Notes: a model not told the origin generated them from the sequence alone. Positions 1 through 8,928 are shown, counted from the stretch's first letter. The stretch: DNA of 64,000 nucleotides from Bacteroidaceae bacterium (GCA_017651245.1 JAGCDQ010000022.1:1-64000); one strand, 5' to 3'. Translations and numbers: made by a program.

Positions 1-1202
1 ATATTGCGCATAGTGTCTTCGGGAGTATGACCATTGATGCCGTGCTCGTGACCGATGGCGATGCCATTTTGGGCAAAGGCAACGGAACGATAGGCGGCAT
101 CCACCGCCACAATGCCTTTCATGGTGCAACCGTGATTACCTCCATCGCAAATCATGCCTGTGATGCTGGATGCCATATTCTGAATAGTCAGTGTGAATGT
201 CTTGTGTGTGCCTCCCCTCAGATACGCTAATCCGCATGCCATGCCCGTGCCAGCGGCGATGGCACATCCGCAGAAGGCAGAAAGTTTACCTGAATATTCT
301 TTGATGTACATGCACACTAAATAGCTGAGGGCAGTGGCGCGGAGTAATTGCTCCTCCGTATAGTCGTTCACCTGTTGTGCGGCATAAAGGGGAAGGGTGG
401 CGATAATGCCATGTGCTCCGCTCCCTGTGATGCTCATGGCTGGGCGCGAAAGTCCCAACACGCGTGCCTCGATGGCGGCATTGCAGAGCAGGGAGGCTGA
501 TGTCTGTTCATCATCCGAAATAATTTTTTCCCCATTCTTCTTGTATAAGTAATGTGCAAACGTCGTCCTTCGGTTCTTGAGAGCCTGTTCGAAGAGGGCG
601 AGGTTGAGGTTGTAGGCTTGACGGATGAAAAGAATCTCCTCCAGAGGGACATGCTGTGCATAATGGAGCAATTGGCGAAGCGTGTAACGATGGATGATGG
701 GGACTAGGCTCTCCTCGTCTTGCGTGTGGGCATCTGCTTGCTCGAAGATGACCTGACCATCTTTTGTGATTTGTGTGATATTAGTGTGTGCATCACGGAT
801 GGTCACACTGGCGACACCCTCATGTGTCGTCACCTCAGCAAAGATATAGATGCGGCTGCTGACTTCGCCCAACTCCACCTTCACCTTTCCCTCGTTCACC
901 AGTGTCCGAGCCTCCTGATTATGGCGAGGTTTCACCCTCTCCAGACACTCCAGTCCCTTGTTGGCATCAGCAGCTACCCAACCGAGGGCTGCTGCGTGTT
1001 CGTTCCCCACTTCATGGCTGTTGGGAATGCCACAGGTGAAAGCGTTCTTATACATGCCGCTGTTCAGCACCAGACGCACCCCTTTCAGTTTACCTTCCAC
1101 ATGTTCCTTCGCCTTTGCAACAGCAAACGCAATTGCTCCAGGCTCCGTCACACCGAGGGCGGGACGCATGTCGCCTTGTATCAGTTTCGTCAGTTCCTTC
1201 AT
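1..1202 (-). CDS. L-cysteine desulfidase / L-serine dehydratase-like protein (UPF0597 family), 3' end outside window
   Basis: The reading frame is open from the ATG at 1202 to the window edge, about 400 residues, so the C-terminus is missing. It begins MKELTKLIQGDMRPALGVTE and matches the UPF0597/CyuA-like family, iron-sulfur enzymes that release ammonia from cysteine (with sulfide) or serine. Conserved Cys and Gly patches are visible as FTCGIPNSHEVG near the N-terminus, FCGCAIAAGTGMACG, and ICDGGNHGCTMKG near the visible end; they fit an Fe-S cluster site. The start overlaps the stop of the upstream transporter by one base (TGATG), so the two genes are translationally coupled and the transporter probably feeds the enzyme. 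Family assignment is firm; the choice between cysteine and serine as substrate is not settled by sequence. Confidence 0.8.
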   Translation of the reverse strand, partial: MKELTKLIQGDMRPALGVTEPGAIAFAVAKAKEHVEGKLKGVRLVLNSGMYKNAFTCGIPNSHEVGNEHAAALGWVAADANKGLECLERVKPRHNQEARTLVNEGKVKVELGEVSSRIYIFAEVTTHEGVASVTIRDAHTNITQITKDGQVIFEQADAHTQDEESLVPIIHRYTLRQLLHYAQHVPLEEILFIRQAYNLNLALFEQALKNRRTTFAHYLYKKNGEKIISDDEQTSASLLCNAAIEARVLGLSRPAMSITGSGAHGIIATLPLYAAQQVNDYTEEQLLRATALSYLVCMYIKEYSGKLSAFCGCAIAAGTGMACGLAYLRGGTHKTFTLTIQNMASSITGMICDGGNHGCTMKGIVAVDAAYRSVAFAQNGIAIGHEHGINGHTPEDTMRN

Positions 1203-2588
1203 CAGTTGTGTTTTTTCTCTTTATCAGAATCTCTTTGATAGCCCGTGAGACACACCACCAGCATCACCGCCAGCAATGCCCACGGATAGAATGCGGTGAA
1301 GAAAACATCCGTTGCCTGAATCCCCATTCCACATCCCGAGGCCTCAATGCCCTTTTGCAACAGCAGCACACAACCGCCGTAGGGCAGAACAAACGGAAAT
1401 GTGCAGATAACCGTGGCAAGCAACGTTGTGCGGCGGTAGGGATGCAGTCCGTGCTGTTTGCCGATGCTGTTGACAAATGGTGCGATGCAGATGTTGGCAA
1501 TTGTATTTACCGCAGCAATCAGGATTCCAGCCACCGACACCAAACCGAAAATAGTCAGCTCAGCACCTCTGGGTGAACGGATGACATGCGCATTCAGACT
1601 GCCCGTGATGCCATCCATTCCTCCGCTACGTATGATGAGTCCAGACAGCGACACCACCATCATCAGGAGAATGCAGATGTTTGCCATGCCTCCGATGCCC
1701 TCCACGATGGCACCCTCCACTTTGCCGTTCTCCACGCAGATAAGACTGCTCAGCGTGAAAAGGTTGAGCGTCAGTCCAATGCCAACGGCAACAGCCAGTC
1801 CCACTGCAAGAGCAACGAAAATATTGACTCTTCGGAAGGAAAGCAGGATGACCACCAACGTGGGGATGAGCAAGGCTAATCCCTGTGGATGTTCGGAGAT
1901 GTTGTCCAAAGCAGTGATGGACGTGGCAGTATGGAATCCACTTGTAATACCGTAGGCAATCAATGCCACGACTAATGCTGTCAGCACCAAAGGCAGACGT
2001 TTCTTCACTGTTCCCCCGATGTCGGCACTTCCTCTCCCGTCAGCATATTCTTGAGTGGTGGCTGCAATCACCGCAGTGTCTGACACAGGGGCGATGCTGT
2101 CTCCTAAAGCTGCCCCAGACAGGATGGCTCCCCCCCATCAAGGCAGGGTCTGCTCCCAAGGCGATGCCAGCAGGAAAGAGCGTCAGACTCATCGCGCTGA
2201 TGGTGCCGAAACCAGAACCTGTGGAGATGGCAAACAAACTCGAAAAGAGAAAAACCACCAAGGTGAATCCCGTGGCATTGATGTCCAGTTGATGGGCAGC
2301 CCATACCAGTCCCTCCACGATTTGTCCCTCCTTCAGAATGTTGCCATACACCCCCACGATGAGCCACAGCAACGTGGCAGTCATGGCAGTCTTGCTTCCC
2401 ATGAACTCAAAGACGGTTTCCCAATAGGCACCCTTTTCTTTTGTGAGAAAAGTCCCTACAAGTATGGCTGCAATGCCGACACCCACTAAGAGATTGATGT
2501 CGATTGCTCCCTCAAAAGAGAGTCCGATGGCCGTTCCCACAAAAAGGGTGAACGGCACGAATGAAACAGCTGCTTTCCAATCCATCAA
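1202..2588 (-). pseudogene. NhaC-family Na+/H+ antiporter-like transporter, frameshifted
   Basis: Two reading frames together make one NhaC-type transporter. The N-terminal part runs from 2588 (MMDWKAAVSFVPFTLFVG) and the C-terminal part continues in another frame to 1202. The break lies in a run of seven C on the plus strand (2130-2136), read as seven G in the gene. Removing one G restores DPALMGGAILSGAALGDSIA and a continuous product of about 461 residues, a normal length with many hydrophobic segments. As written, the protein ends in an unrelated tail after residue ~150, or translation restarts downstream. The gene is coupled by a one-base overlap to the desulfidase-like gene, so amino-acid rather than plain Na+/H+ exchange is plausible. 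A sequencing error, a true pseudogene and a slippage switch cannot be told apart here. Confidence 0.8.
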
Positions 2589-2620
2589 GTTTAAGCTTTT
2601 GCCCTTTCCTAAATCAGGTG

Positions 2621-2668
2621 CAAAGGTACGGTCTTTTCAGCAGCTGTAAAATACCCTTTTCATGGTAG
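2621..2668 (-). promoter_or_regulatory. Probable promoter of the NhaC-like/desulfidase operon with a weak operator-like palindrome
   Basis: On the minus strand TACCTTTG (2621-2628) matches the Bacteroidetes -7 consensus and lies 32 bp before the ATG. At 2651-2668 there is ATACCCTTTTCATGGTAG, which resembles the CTACC...GGTAG palindrome found at four other promoters here, but its centre is 35 bp from the -7 box instead of 57. The -7 call is reasonable; the operator call is weak. Confidence 0.4.
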
Positions 2669-2683
2669 AGGGCTATCGCCCTC
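2668..2683 (-). terminator. Short hairpin after the HMA gene
   Basis: GAGGGC at 2668-2673 pairs perfectly with GCCCTC at 2678-2683 around a 4-nt loop, just past the stop of the HMA gene. No clear U-tract follows on the minus strand, so this may be a weak terminator or only a processing hairpin. Confidence 0.35.
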
Positions 2684-2687
2684 CTTC

Positions 2688-2993
2688 TCAGTTCTTTTTG
2701 GGCTTCTCACCCTCTTTCAGCTTCCGAGCCTCATAGCCTGCTTTTGAGAAGGCTTTCAACAGTTGGTTGACGGTGACTTTGTCGGCATCATACTCGATGG
2801 TGACGGTTTGCTGTTCGATGTTGGTCACGATTTTCTTCACGCCCTTTTCAAAACGCAGGTTGCCCTTGATTTTCTTCTCGCAATTTTCGCAATGCATCTG
2901 TGGGGTGGTGGTGAAGACTGCCTTCTGGATGTCTTTGGCGAGGCATACGGTGGAAACAGCCAATGCAATGAGGAATGCTTTTGTACGTGTCAT
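2688..2993 (-). CDS. Secreted heavy-metal-associated (HMA) domain protein
   Basis: A 101-residue protein with a hydrophobic signal peptide (MTRTKAFLIALAVSTVCLA) and one HMA fold. The metal loop reads MHCENC, corresponding to the usual GMxCxxC copper or zinc site. The C-terminus is lysine-rich (EGEKPKKN). It lies 46 bp downstream of a TonB-dependent receptor on the same strand, so the pair probably forms an operon for metal, most likely copper, capture in the envelope. The metal is inferred from the motif. The Cys at residue 17 is not in a good lipobox, so cleavage by signal peptidase I is more likely than lipidation. Confidence 0.8.
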   Translation of the reverse strand: MTRTKAFLIALAVSTVCLAKDIQKAVFTTTPQMHCENCEKKIKGNLRFEKGVKKIVTNIEQQTVTIEYDADKVTVNQLLKAFSKAGYEARKLKEGEKPKKN

Positions 2994-3039
2994 AGTCTTT
3001 GTTTTTTATGTGTTGTTAATGAATATGTGTCTTGTGTGA

Positions 3040-5013
3040 TTACAGGCGGTTGATATTCCAGCGGACGCCGATATATCCCATGGCGCCATGTACGGGTCCC
3101 CACACCAATGTGGGGTCGAAAGTGCTGCTCCAAGGTGTTTCAGCATCTATGATGGTCTGACGCTGACGGAAGCCTGTCAGGTTCTCGCCTCCGATGTAGA
3201 TGGAGAAATGTCGGAACCAACGGGTGACCTGTGCATTCAACTGCTGGTAGGCGTGGAAAGACGTGTGGCTGTCGGTTGTCAGCCTGCCGTCATCCATGGT
3301 CTCGAAATGGTGGGGTATTCTCCCGCCTCCGTTCAATTGCAGGGTTACATCAAACTGCCACAGTTCCAAAGGAGTCTTGTAGCTCAGTGTGACAAGCCCC
3401 TTATACCGACTGGTCAACGGTTTCTGCATCAGCCGTCCGTCATAGGTGGTCTTCACGTCGTTCAGACGATAGGCAGCCATGAGTTCCAGTCCCTCCATGA
3501 GGGGGTAGGAGGCATCCAGCTGAAACGTGTTGGAATAGGAACGCCCTTGCAGGTTGGTGATACGAAGCAAGGTGGGGTCGCTGTCATAGTCGATGATGGC
3601 TTGTTGGTGAAAATGGGTGTGGTAGTATTCGGCATTGAGTTTCAAGGTCTTGCCCCATAGAGGAATGTAGAAGGCGGAACTGATGCCGTAGTTCCATGCC
3701 TGTTCCTGCTGCAAATCGTCAATGAGGAGGGTGCGTCCGCTGGCGAGGAGGTAGGTGTTTTCTGCCAAAGCATGTACTGTACGGTAGCCTTTGCCGGCAG
3801 ACAGACGAAGTGTGAGGAAGTCAGCAGGAGTGTACTTGAGATGAAATCGTGGAGTGACGAAGGTGCCATGTATGTTGCTGTGGTCGGTACGAAGTCCTGC
3901 CATAGCGACGAGTTTGTTGTGAAAGTTGAAAGTGTACTGGGCGTAGATGCCAGGGGTACTTTCTTGTTCTTCTTTGGTCAGGTAGTCATGATTGAAGGAA
4001 AAGCCAGCAGAGAGATTATGCTCTTCGGTAAGGTTGGTCTCGAACATCAGTTGTCCGTATGCCGTCTTTTCGTCCACTTGATAGGTCTTGTTGCCATAGT
4101 GTGCATCAACCTTGTGCAGCGAAGCATTGCCCATCAGAGCGATGTTGGTACCATGTTCTGCATTGAGAATGAAGGCATGTTTCATGTAACCCTCATATCG
4201 GTCAGTTTCCACACCAATGGTGTAGCGGTGGTGGTAGCTGGGAGCGGTGTGATGGGTCTGTCCCCCATCCCGTTTCTCTTTCAGCAAAGAAAGCCCTCCA
4301 TGAAAGAGATACCGTTCCCCTTTCCACTTCCATCGGTTTTGCAGGTTCCATTGCCGTACGTTCGGTTGGTCAAGAAAACTGTCATCGTTCTCGTCGTGGT
4401 GTCCCCAATCGTCTTGGTAGTGCAGCAGCAGTTCTGTGCTCAGATGACTGTCCAAATGGATGTTCCCTTCTGCATTTGCCTCAAAACGGCTCAAGGTGTT
4501 GCCATATAGGTTGACACTCATACCCTGCTCCGCATCAGGTTTTAGATACTCTACGTCTATCTGTCCTGTAATGCTTTCATGCCCATTCTTGACGGATGAT
4601 GCACCTTTAGAAACTTGAATACTGTTCATCCATGTCCCAGGTACATAATCGAGGGCATAAGGTGCTGCTGCTCCCCGAAAGTTGGGCAGGTTCTCTGTGA
4701 GCATCTGCACATAGGTGCCGCTCAATCCCAATAGTTTGATTTGCTTGGCTCCAGTCGTGGCATCCGAATAATTCACGTCAACCGATGGGTTGGTGGTGAA
4801 ACTCTCTCCCAAATTGCAGCACGCAGCCTTGAAGAGTTCTGTCTGCCCGATTTTTATGCCATTTTCAGCACCGCTCATGCGTAAGGTGCCACCTTGACGA
4901 GCTGTCACGGTCACGTCATCCAGACTCTGCGACTGCAGCGTATCTGTCTGCGCAGAAACAAGTAGTCCCTGCATCCAAATGGCTCCAGCCAGAAGGTGTC
5001 TTGTGTTCATCAT
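3040..5013 (-). CDS. TonB-dependent outer membrane receptor
   Basis: A 657-residue receptor with a signal peptide ending near VSAQT, then a TonB-box-like stretch (SLDDVTVTARQGG), a plug domain (about residues 35-160, with ENLPNFRGAAAPYALDYVPG and VSKGASSVKNGHESITGQID) and a 22-strand-type barrel ending in an aromatic-rich strand (GYIGVRWNINRL). It lacks the N-terminal carboxypeptidase-regulatory domain of SusC proteins, so it is a siderophore/metal/vitamin-type receptor. The HMA gene downstream points to metal uptake. Two Met codons begin the frame; MN at 5010 could be the real start. The substrate cannot be read from sequence. Confidence 0.85.
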   Translation of the reverse strand: MMNTRHLLAGAIWMQGLLVSAQTDTLQSQSLDDVTVTARQGGTLRMSGAENGIKIGQTELFKAACCNLGESFTTNPSVDVNYSDATTGAKQIKLLGLSGTYVQMLTENLPNFRGAAAPYALDYVPGTWMNSIQVSKGASSVKNGHESITGQIDVEYLKPDAEQGMSVNLYGNTLSRFEANAEGNIHLDSHLSTELLLHYQDDWGHHDENDDSFLDQPNVRQWNLQNRWKWKGERYLFHGGLSLLKEKRDGGQTHHTAPSYHHRYTIGVETDRYEGYMKHAFILNAEHGTNIALMGNASLHKVDAHYGNKTYQVDEKTAYGQLMFETNLTEEHNLSAGFSFNHDYLTKEEQESTPGIYAQYTFNFHNKLVAMAGLRTDHSNIHGTFVTPRFHLKYTPADFLTLRLSAGKGYRTVHALAENTYLLASGRTLLIDDLQQEQAWNYGISSAFYIPLWGKTLKLNAEYYHTHFHQQAIIDYDSDPTLLRITNLQGRSYSNTFQLDASYPLMEGLELMAAYRLNDVKTTYDGRLMQKPLTSRYKGLVTLSYKTPLELWQFDVTLQLNGGGRIPHHFETMDDGRLTTDSHTSFHAYQQLNAQVTRWFRHFSIYIGGENLTGFRQRQTIIDAETPWSSTFDPTLVWGPVHGAMGYIGVRWNINRL

Positions 5014-5030
5014 TGTCGTGTTTTATGGCG

Positions 5031-5038
5031 CAAAGGTA
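5031..5038 (-). promoter_or_regulatory. -7 box of the TonB receptor/HMA operon
   Basis: TACCTTTG on the minus strand, 18 bp before the receptor ATG, matches TAnnTTTG. No convincing -33 element is seen at the usual 19-21 bp distance, and no CTACC/GGTAG palindrome lies upstream. Confidence 0.45.
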
Positions 5039-5101
5039 CGACTTTTCTAATAATAGTTGAGGTATATGTCTGTTAAAGAATGCTATTTGTGCCTTGAAAA
5101 C

Positions 5102-5136
5102 AAAAAACAGGAGTGCTTCGTCACGAAGAACCCCTG
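5102..5136 (-). terminator. Rho-independent terminator after the lipoprotein gene
   Basis: The stem includes CTTCG (5116-5120) with CGAAG (5124-5128) around a 3-nt loop, and an outer CAGG (5108-5111) with CCTG (5133-5136). On the minus strand it is followed by TTTTTTG, the expected U-tract. It sits in the 249-bp gap between the lipoprotein stop and the TonB receptor start. Confidence 0.65.
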
Positions 5137-5262
5137 CTCGAATTGATGAATCTAATATCGTTTGTTATTTTTTAATTATGGCATTCTATTCTAACGTGAT
5201 GATTTTTAATTCTAATATATTATGTTATGATGATTATATGCTACAACATCTATGCCAGATGT

Positions 5263-5724
5263 TCATTTCTTGCCCTTGAAGTGAAGCAGATAGTCCGTCC
5301 CTGTATGGTTCCAGATGTAATCAAATGTAATCTCATTACCCTGTACAGTTCCCCAGACTTCGCCCACTACACTGGCTCCTCCAGCATTGCTGATGTATTT
5401 TTGGTAGAATTTGTACCCATTCTCTGTTTCTTCAATCTCGACTTTATGTACAACTGCGCCTGTGGTAGGGGAGTTGGAGTTTTTGAGTGTGAAACTGGGT
5501 TGGATAAGCTCAATCGTACCATTAGCATTGGCCGTGATGATCAGGACTGCATTGTTGTCCGTTTTAGCATCGTCGCCCGTTACTGTACCCTTCCAGGTTC
5601 CTGCCAGAGCTTCTGCTGGAGTCTTGGGAGTTGGAGGTGTCTCGTCATCATCGCTGCTGCAAGCGATGAAGCTGATGCTGCTGATGGCAGCCACAGCGAT
5701 AAGTAGTAATTGCTTTGCTTTCAT
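5263..5724 (-). CDS. Lipoprotein with a calycin-like beta-barrel domain
   Basis: A 153-residue protein with a lipoprotein signal (hydrophobic core, then SFIACSSDDD, lipidated Cys at residue 22), an acidic and Pro-rich linker, and a domain beginning LAGTWKGTVTG that looks like the small calycin/lipocalin-like lipoproteins common in Bacteroidales. No enzyme motif is visible. It is monocistronic: its own promoter lies at 5817-5824 and its terminator at 5102-5136. That promoter carries a copy of the palindrome shared with the cysK and SusCD operons at the same spacing, which links the gene to the sulfur/uptake regulon. Function unknown; ligand binding is a guess from the fold. Confidence 0.7.
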   Translation of the reverse strand: MKAKQLLLIAVAAISSISFIACSSDDDETPPTPKTPAEALAGTWKGTVTGDDAKTDNNAVLIITANANGTIELIQPSFTLKNSNSPTTGAVVHKVEIEETENGYKFYQKYISNAGGASVVGEVWGTVQGNEITFDYIWNHTGTDYLLHFKGKK

Positions 5725-5816
5725 TGTTGTGTCATTTTTTAGTTTGTGTTGAACTGCTGTTAATGTTGTTATATGTAGTTATGCATGCATAGTAGCCTTA
5801 TCTTGTTTTGACGATG

Positions 5817-5886
5817 CAAAGGTACGGACATTTCGCCATGCCCGAAATACCTTTTGTGCGTGATTTATCTACCCTGTATGTTGTAT
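5817..5886 (-). promoter_or_regulatory. Promoter and regulon palindrome of the lipoprotein gene
   Basis: The minus strand carries TACCTTTG (5817-5824) as -7 box and TTTC (5844-5847) 19 bp upstream in the -33 position. The palindrome-like CTACCCTGTATGTTGTAT lies at 5869-5886, centred 57 bp from the -7 centre. The GAAATGTCCGTACCTTTGCA stretch around the -7 box is shared with the promoters at 9015 and 13178. The 5' leader is about 85 nt. Confidence 0.6.
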
Positions 5887-5936
5887 GGTGCTGCGATAGG
5901 AATCTGTGTCTCATGGAGAGGTTTTCTCGAAAAGGA

Positions 5937-5972
5937 TGTACGGGACGGCCTGTCTTGTGGCTGTCCCGTACA
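5937..5972 (-). terminator. Terminator of the SusCD/M20 operon
   Basis: A perfect 10-bp inverted repeat, TGTACGGGAC (5937-5946) with GTCCCGTACA (5963-5972), lies just downstream of the M20 stop. On the minus strand a short TTTT follows it. Confidence 0.6.
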
Positions 5973-6003
5973 TGATAAGGTATTTGTAGGAGTCTCTCGC
6001 GAG

Positions 6004-7287
6004 TCAGCGTGAGAGGCTCACAACGAACTGGGTCATGGCGCCCACGCCATACTGGAGGGCATCTTCGTCGAGGTCAAACTTGTCGTTATGGTGCTGAGCG
6101 GTGCTGCCCACCTCCGGGTTGTTCACACCAACGAGGGTGAAGACGGTGGGGGCGAGCTGGCTGTAGAGGGCGAAGGTTTCGGAACCGTACCACACGTATT
6201 GAGGGTCGGTGGTGACGTGGTCTGGATAGAGTGCCTCCAACTCTTTCTGGGCATGCTGCGTGTAGGTGGTGTCATTGCTCACAGGAGGCAGGTCCACCTT
6301 CATGCGGTCGGTGTAGCTGACGGTGCATCCATGTGCTGCGGCCACACTCTCCGACACGTTCTTGACCAACTGGAGGGCGTGTTCGCCAGCCTTGCGGTCG
6401 AAGAATCGCAGCGAACCACCGATGAACACCTCATTGGGGATGACGTTATAGACCTGTCCGCCCTGCAACTGGGTAACCCCCAACGTCACCAGTTTCTCCA
6501 GGTCGCGCTGGTTGTTCCATGCGATGGAGATGGAGGTGAGCACGTTGGCGGCAGCAAAGACGGGGTTGATGGACTTGTCGGGGCGCGATACATGACCGCC
6601 ACGGCCCACGATGTTGTAGGCCAGTGTGGCCATGCCCGCCATGATGGGGCCTTCCTTCACAAAGAGCTGCCCGCTGGGCACGTTGCTGGCCACATGATTG
6701 CCATAGATGACATCGAACTTCACTCCGTCGTTCTGTAGAGCCGCAATCATGGGACGGATGCCACTGTTGCTCTCTTCGCCTTCTTCGAAGATGAAGACCA
6801 CCTTGCCTCGCAGTTGGCTGCGCAGGTTGGAGAGGATGCGGGCGGTGCCGAGCAGGATGGCCATGTGGCCGTCGTGTCCGCAGCCCTGAGTGACTCCTTT
6901 GTTCTGGCTCACCCACTTCTTAGGCTTACCTTCTCCGTTGGTGGAACTCTCCTCGATGGGCAGTCCGTCGATGTCGGTGCGCAGACCGATGGTCTTGCCG
7001 GGTTGCTTAGTGTCGAGGATAGCATAGAACCCAGTGCTGCCAGGCACGTCGTGGATGCTGATGTCGCCCAGTTTCTTCAGTTCGGCTTTCAGATACTTGG
7101 CCGTCTCCACCTCCTGCCCACTCAGTTCGGGGTGAAGGTGGAAGTGACGGCGGATGTCGCGGACATAGCTGTCCTGTTGTTCCACCTGTTTGCGAACCTC
7201 CGAAAGATCAACATCTCCTGTCGCGCAGAGAGCCACAGGAGATGCTGTCAGAAGTCCTGCAAACAGAATCTTTTGCAGTGTGTTCAT
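6004..7287 (-). CDS. Secreted M20-family amidohydrolase (peptidase M20D-like)
   Basis: A 427-residue enzyme with a signal peptide (MNTLQKILFAGLLTASPVALC) and an M20 metallohydrolase core. Visible metal/catalytic motifs are FHLHPELSG, GCGHDGHMA, the EEGEES acid pair and a C-terminal HHNDKFD. The lid/dimer domain lies at about residues 210-330. Relatives of the M20D group hydrolyse N-acyl amino acids, hippurate-like conjugates or aminoacyl amides, here in the periplasm. It is the last gene of the SusC-SusD block (27 bp after SusD) and probably processes the imported compound. That an amidohydrolase rather than a glycosidase accompanies SusCD suggests a peptide- or acyl-amino-acid-type ligand (inference). 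Confidence 0.85.
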   Translation of the reverse strand: MNTLQKILFAGLLTASPVALCATGDVDLSEVRKQVEQQDSYVRDIRRHFHLHPELSGQEVETAKYLKAELKKLGDISIHDVPGSTGFYAILDTKQPGKTIGLRTDIDGLPIEESSTNGEGKPKKWVSQNKGVTQGCGHDGHMAILLGTARILSNLRSQLRGKVVFIFEEGEESNSGIRPMIAALQNDGVKFDVIYGNHVASNVPSGQLFVKEGPIMAGMATLAYNIVGRGGHVSRPDKSINPVFAAANVLTSISIAWNNQRDLEKLVTLGVTQLQGGQVYNVIPNEVFIGGSLRFFDRKAGEHALQLVKNVSESVAAAHGCTVSYTDRMKVDLPPVSNDTTYTQHAQKELEALYPDHVTTDPQYVWYGSETFALYSQLAPTVFTLVGVNNPEVGSTAQHHNDKFDLDEDALQYGVGAMTQFVVSLSR

Positions 7288-7314
7288 ATGTGAGTAATTA
7301 TTGAGTTGTTCTGT

Positions 7315-8928
7315 TTAGTCAGAGTAGCCAGGGTTCTGGGGCACGATGCCGAGTTCTTCGCCGTTGGAACCGTAGGGGATGGGGAAGCGGTAGAAGTGGC
7401 CGTTGATGTGCTCATACTTAGCCTTGAGGAAGCGGTGGATGCGAGCGAAGAAGGTGTTCACCTCGTTGCCGTCGCGGCCGATGCCGCCCACTGTGGCGTA
7501 TGAGTCATCGTAATGTTCGAAGTCCTTCACGGTCAGCACTGTGGCGATGAGGTTCTTCCAGCGGGTGAGGTTCTGCCAGTGACGCTGCTCATATATGAAT
7601 TCATACTCCCATTCCTTCTGAATGTCTTCGAGTGTCGGGTTGCTGATGGCGTAGTTGCCCTGGCTCTTGAAGCCGCGCTTGCGAATCTCGTTGAGAGGCT
7701 GTTCAGCATCCCTGCTCCGACCGAGCTGTACGAGTGCCTCTGCCTTGTTGAGGAGTACCTCGGCGTAGCGGATCTCGATGCGGTCAACTGCGTTGTTGAG
7801 CTGGGTTTCCCAGAGCGTTGTGGAACCGCTGCGGTCAACACCCTTGCCATAGGCGGGAAGTGTCACAGGAGGGAAGTAGGTGTGCACTGAACCGTCGCGT
7901 GGGTCTGTAATCTCGGTCACGAGGGAGAAGGCCTTGCGGGGGTCGTTGTCTGGCCAGTTCTCGAAGGTGTGGATGGGCTGGATGTGAATGACCGTAGTGG
8001 TCTCCTCGAAGGGGTTCGTCCATGCACAGTGATTCTGGTGGTTGCCCTGCTGGTCGATGCCGTCACCCTCGTGGTAGATGGTGAAGATTTGCTCTGGACC
8101 ACGGCTCTCGTTGTAGAGTCCGAAGAGGTCTTCGAAGTTGGGCTGCAAGCTGTAGCCGAGGTCTTTCACCTTGTCGGCATACTTGATCACCTCGTTCAGA
8201 TAGCTGGTGTTCCAGGCCTTTGGAGCAGGGTCAACGCGAGAAGTCTGGATGGCCTTCACCTCGTCGAAGCTTAGTGGCACACTGGCCCACTGCAGATAGA
8301 CACGGGTGAGCAGAGCATAGGCAGCACCCTTGCTGGGGTTGACAGGTGAAGTGGGGTGATCTGGCAGCACCCCGGCAGCCTCGGTCAGGTCTTTCACCAC
8401 CTGGGTATAGACCTTATCGATAGACTCGCGCTCCGTCTTGTTGGCATCGGCGGTGGAGAGGCGCAATGGCACTTCGCCCCACAGCACCGTAAGCCAAGAG
8501 TAGAAGAGGCCGCGAGAGAACTTGGCTTCTGCCACCACGAGTTCCTTCTCCGACTCGGTCAGCTTGCTGGATGCTTCTGCCTTCTCGATGGCATCGTTCA
8601 CTGCACCGATACTGTTATAGAGAGCGTTGAAGGTCTTGACTGAGTAGGAGCCTTCCTTGTCATACTCCAGCGTCACCATCTTGGTCACGTTGTCTTCCTC
8701 ATTGCCCAGATAGGAGGTGCCCAATTCTGTGGGGGTGTCCACCATGGACGTGAATGTGGAACTGAGGGTTTGATAGGGGCGGTAAGCACCACGGATGAGT
8801 GCTTCTGCTTCTTGCAGGGTCTGAAGCTCCTGCACCAGGTTGCCGCCTTCGTCGTTGTCGCTGCATGATGTGAGGCCTGATGCCAGAGCTGCGGCGAAAA
8901 GGACTGAATAAAGATGAGTCTTTTTCAT
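7315..8928 (-). CDS. SusD/RagB-family outer membrane lipoprotein
   Basis: A 537-residue lipoprotein (signal ending SGLTSCSDNDEGG) with the helical TPR-like SusD fold: LQEAEALIRGAYRPY near the N-terminus, AKFSRGLFYSWLTVLWGEVPL in the middle, and RIEIRYAEVLLNKAEALVQLG near residue 390. It forms the lid of the SusC barrel encoded upstream. The 189-bp gap to SusC holds its own promoter with the regulon palindrome, so SusD and the following M20 enzyme can be expressed separately from SusC. The ligand is unknown. Confidence 0.92.
   Translation of the reverse strand: MKKTHLYSVLFAAALASGLTSCSDNDEGGNLVQELQTLQEAEALIRGAYRPYQTLSSTFTSMVDTPTELGTSYLGNEEDNVTKMVTLEYDKEGSYSVKTFNALYNSIGAVNDAIEKAEASSKLTESEKELVVAEAKFSRGLFYSWLTVLWGEVPLRLSTADANKTERESIDKVYTQVVKDLTEAAGVLPDHPTSPVNPSKGAAYALLTRVYLQWASVPLSFDEVKAIQTSRVDPAPKAWNTSYLNEVIKYADKVKDLGYSLQPNFEDLFGLYNESRGPEQIFTIYHEGDGIDQQGNHQNHCAWTNPFEETTTVIHIQPIHTFENWPDNDPRKAFSLVTEITDPRDGSVHTYFPPVTLPAYGKGVDRSGSTTLWETQLNNAVDRIEIRYAEVLLNKAEALVQLGRSRDAEQPLNEIRKRGFKSQGNYAISNPTLEDIQKEWEYEFIYEQRHWQNLTRWKNLIATVLTVKDFEHYDDSYATVGGIGRDGNEVNTFFARIHRFLKAKYEHINGHFYRFPIPYGSNGEELGIVPQNPGYSD

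Noticed and set aside
720-1238. 172-residue frame on the plus strand
   Set aside because: It is antisense to the desulfidase-like gene, whose translation is strongly conserved; this frame has no recognisable domain.
3772-4509. 245-residue frame on the plus strand opposite the TonB receptor
   Set aside because: Antisense shadow; the receptor on the other strand has signal peptide, plug and barrel features throughout.
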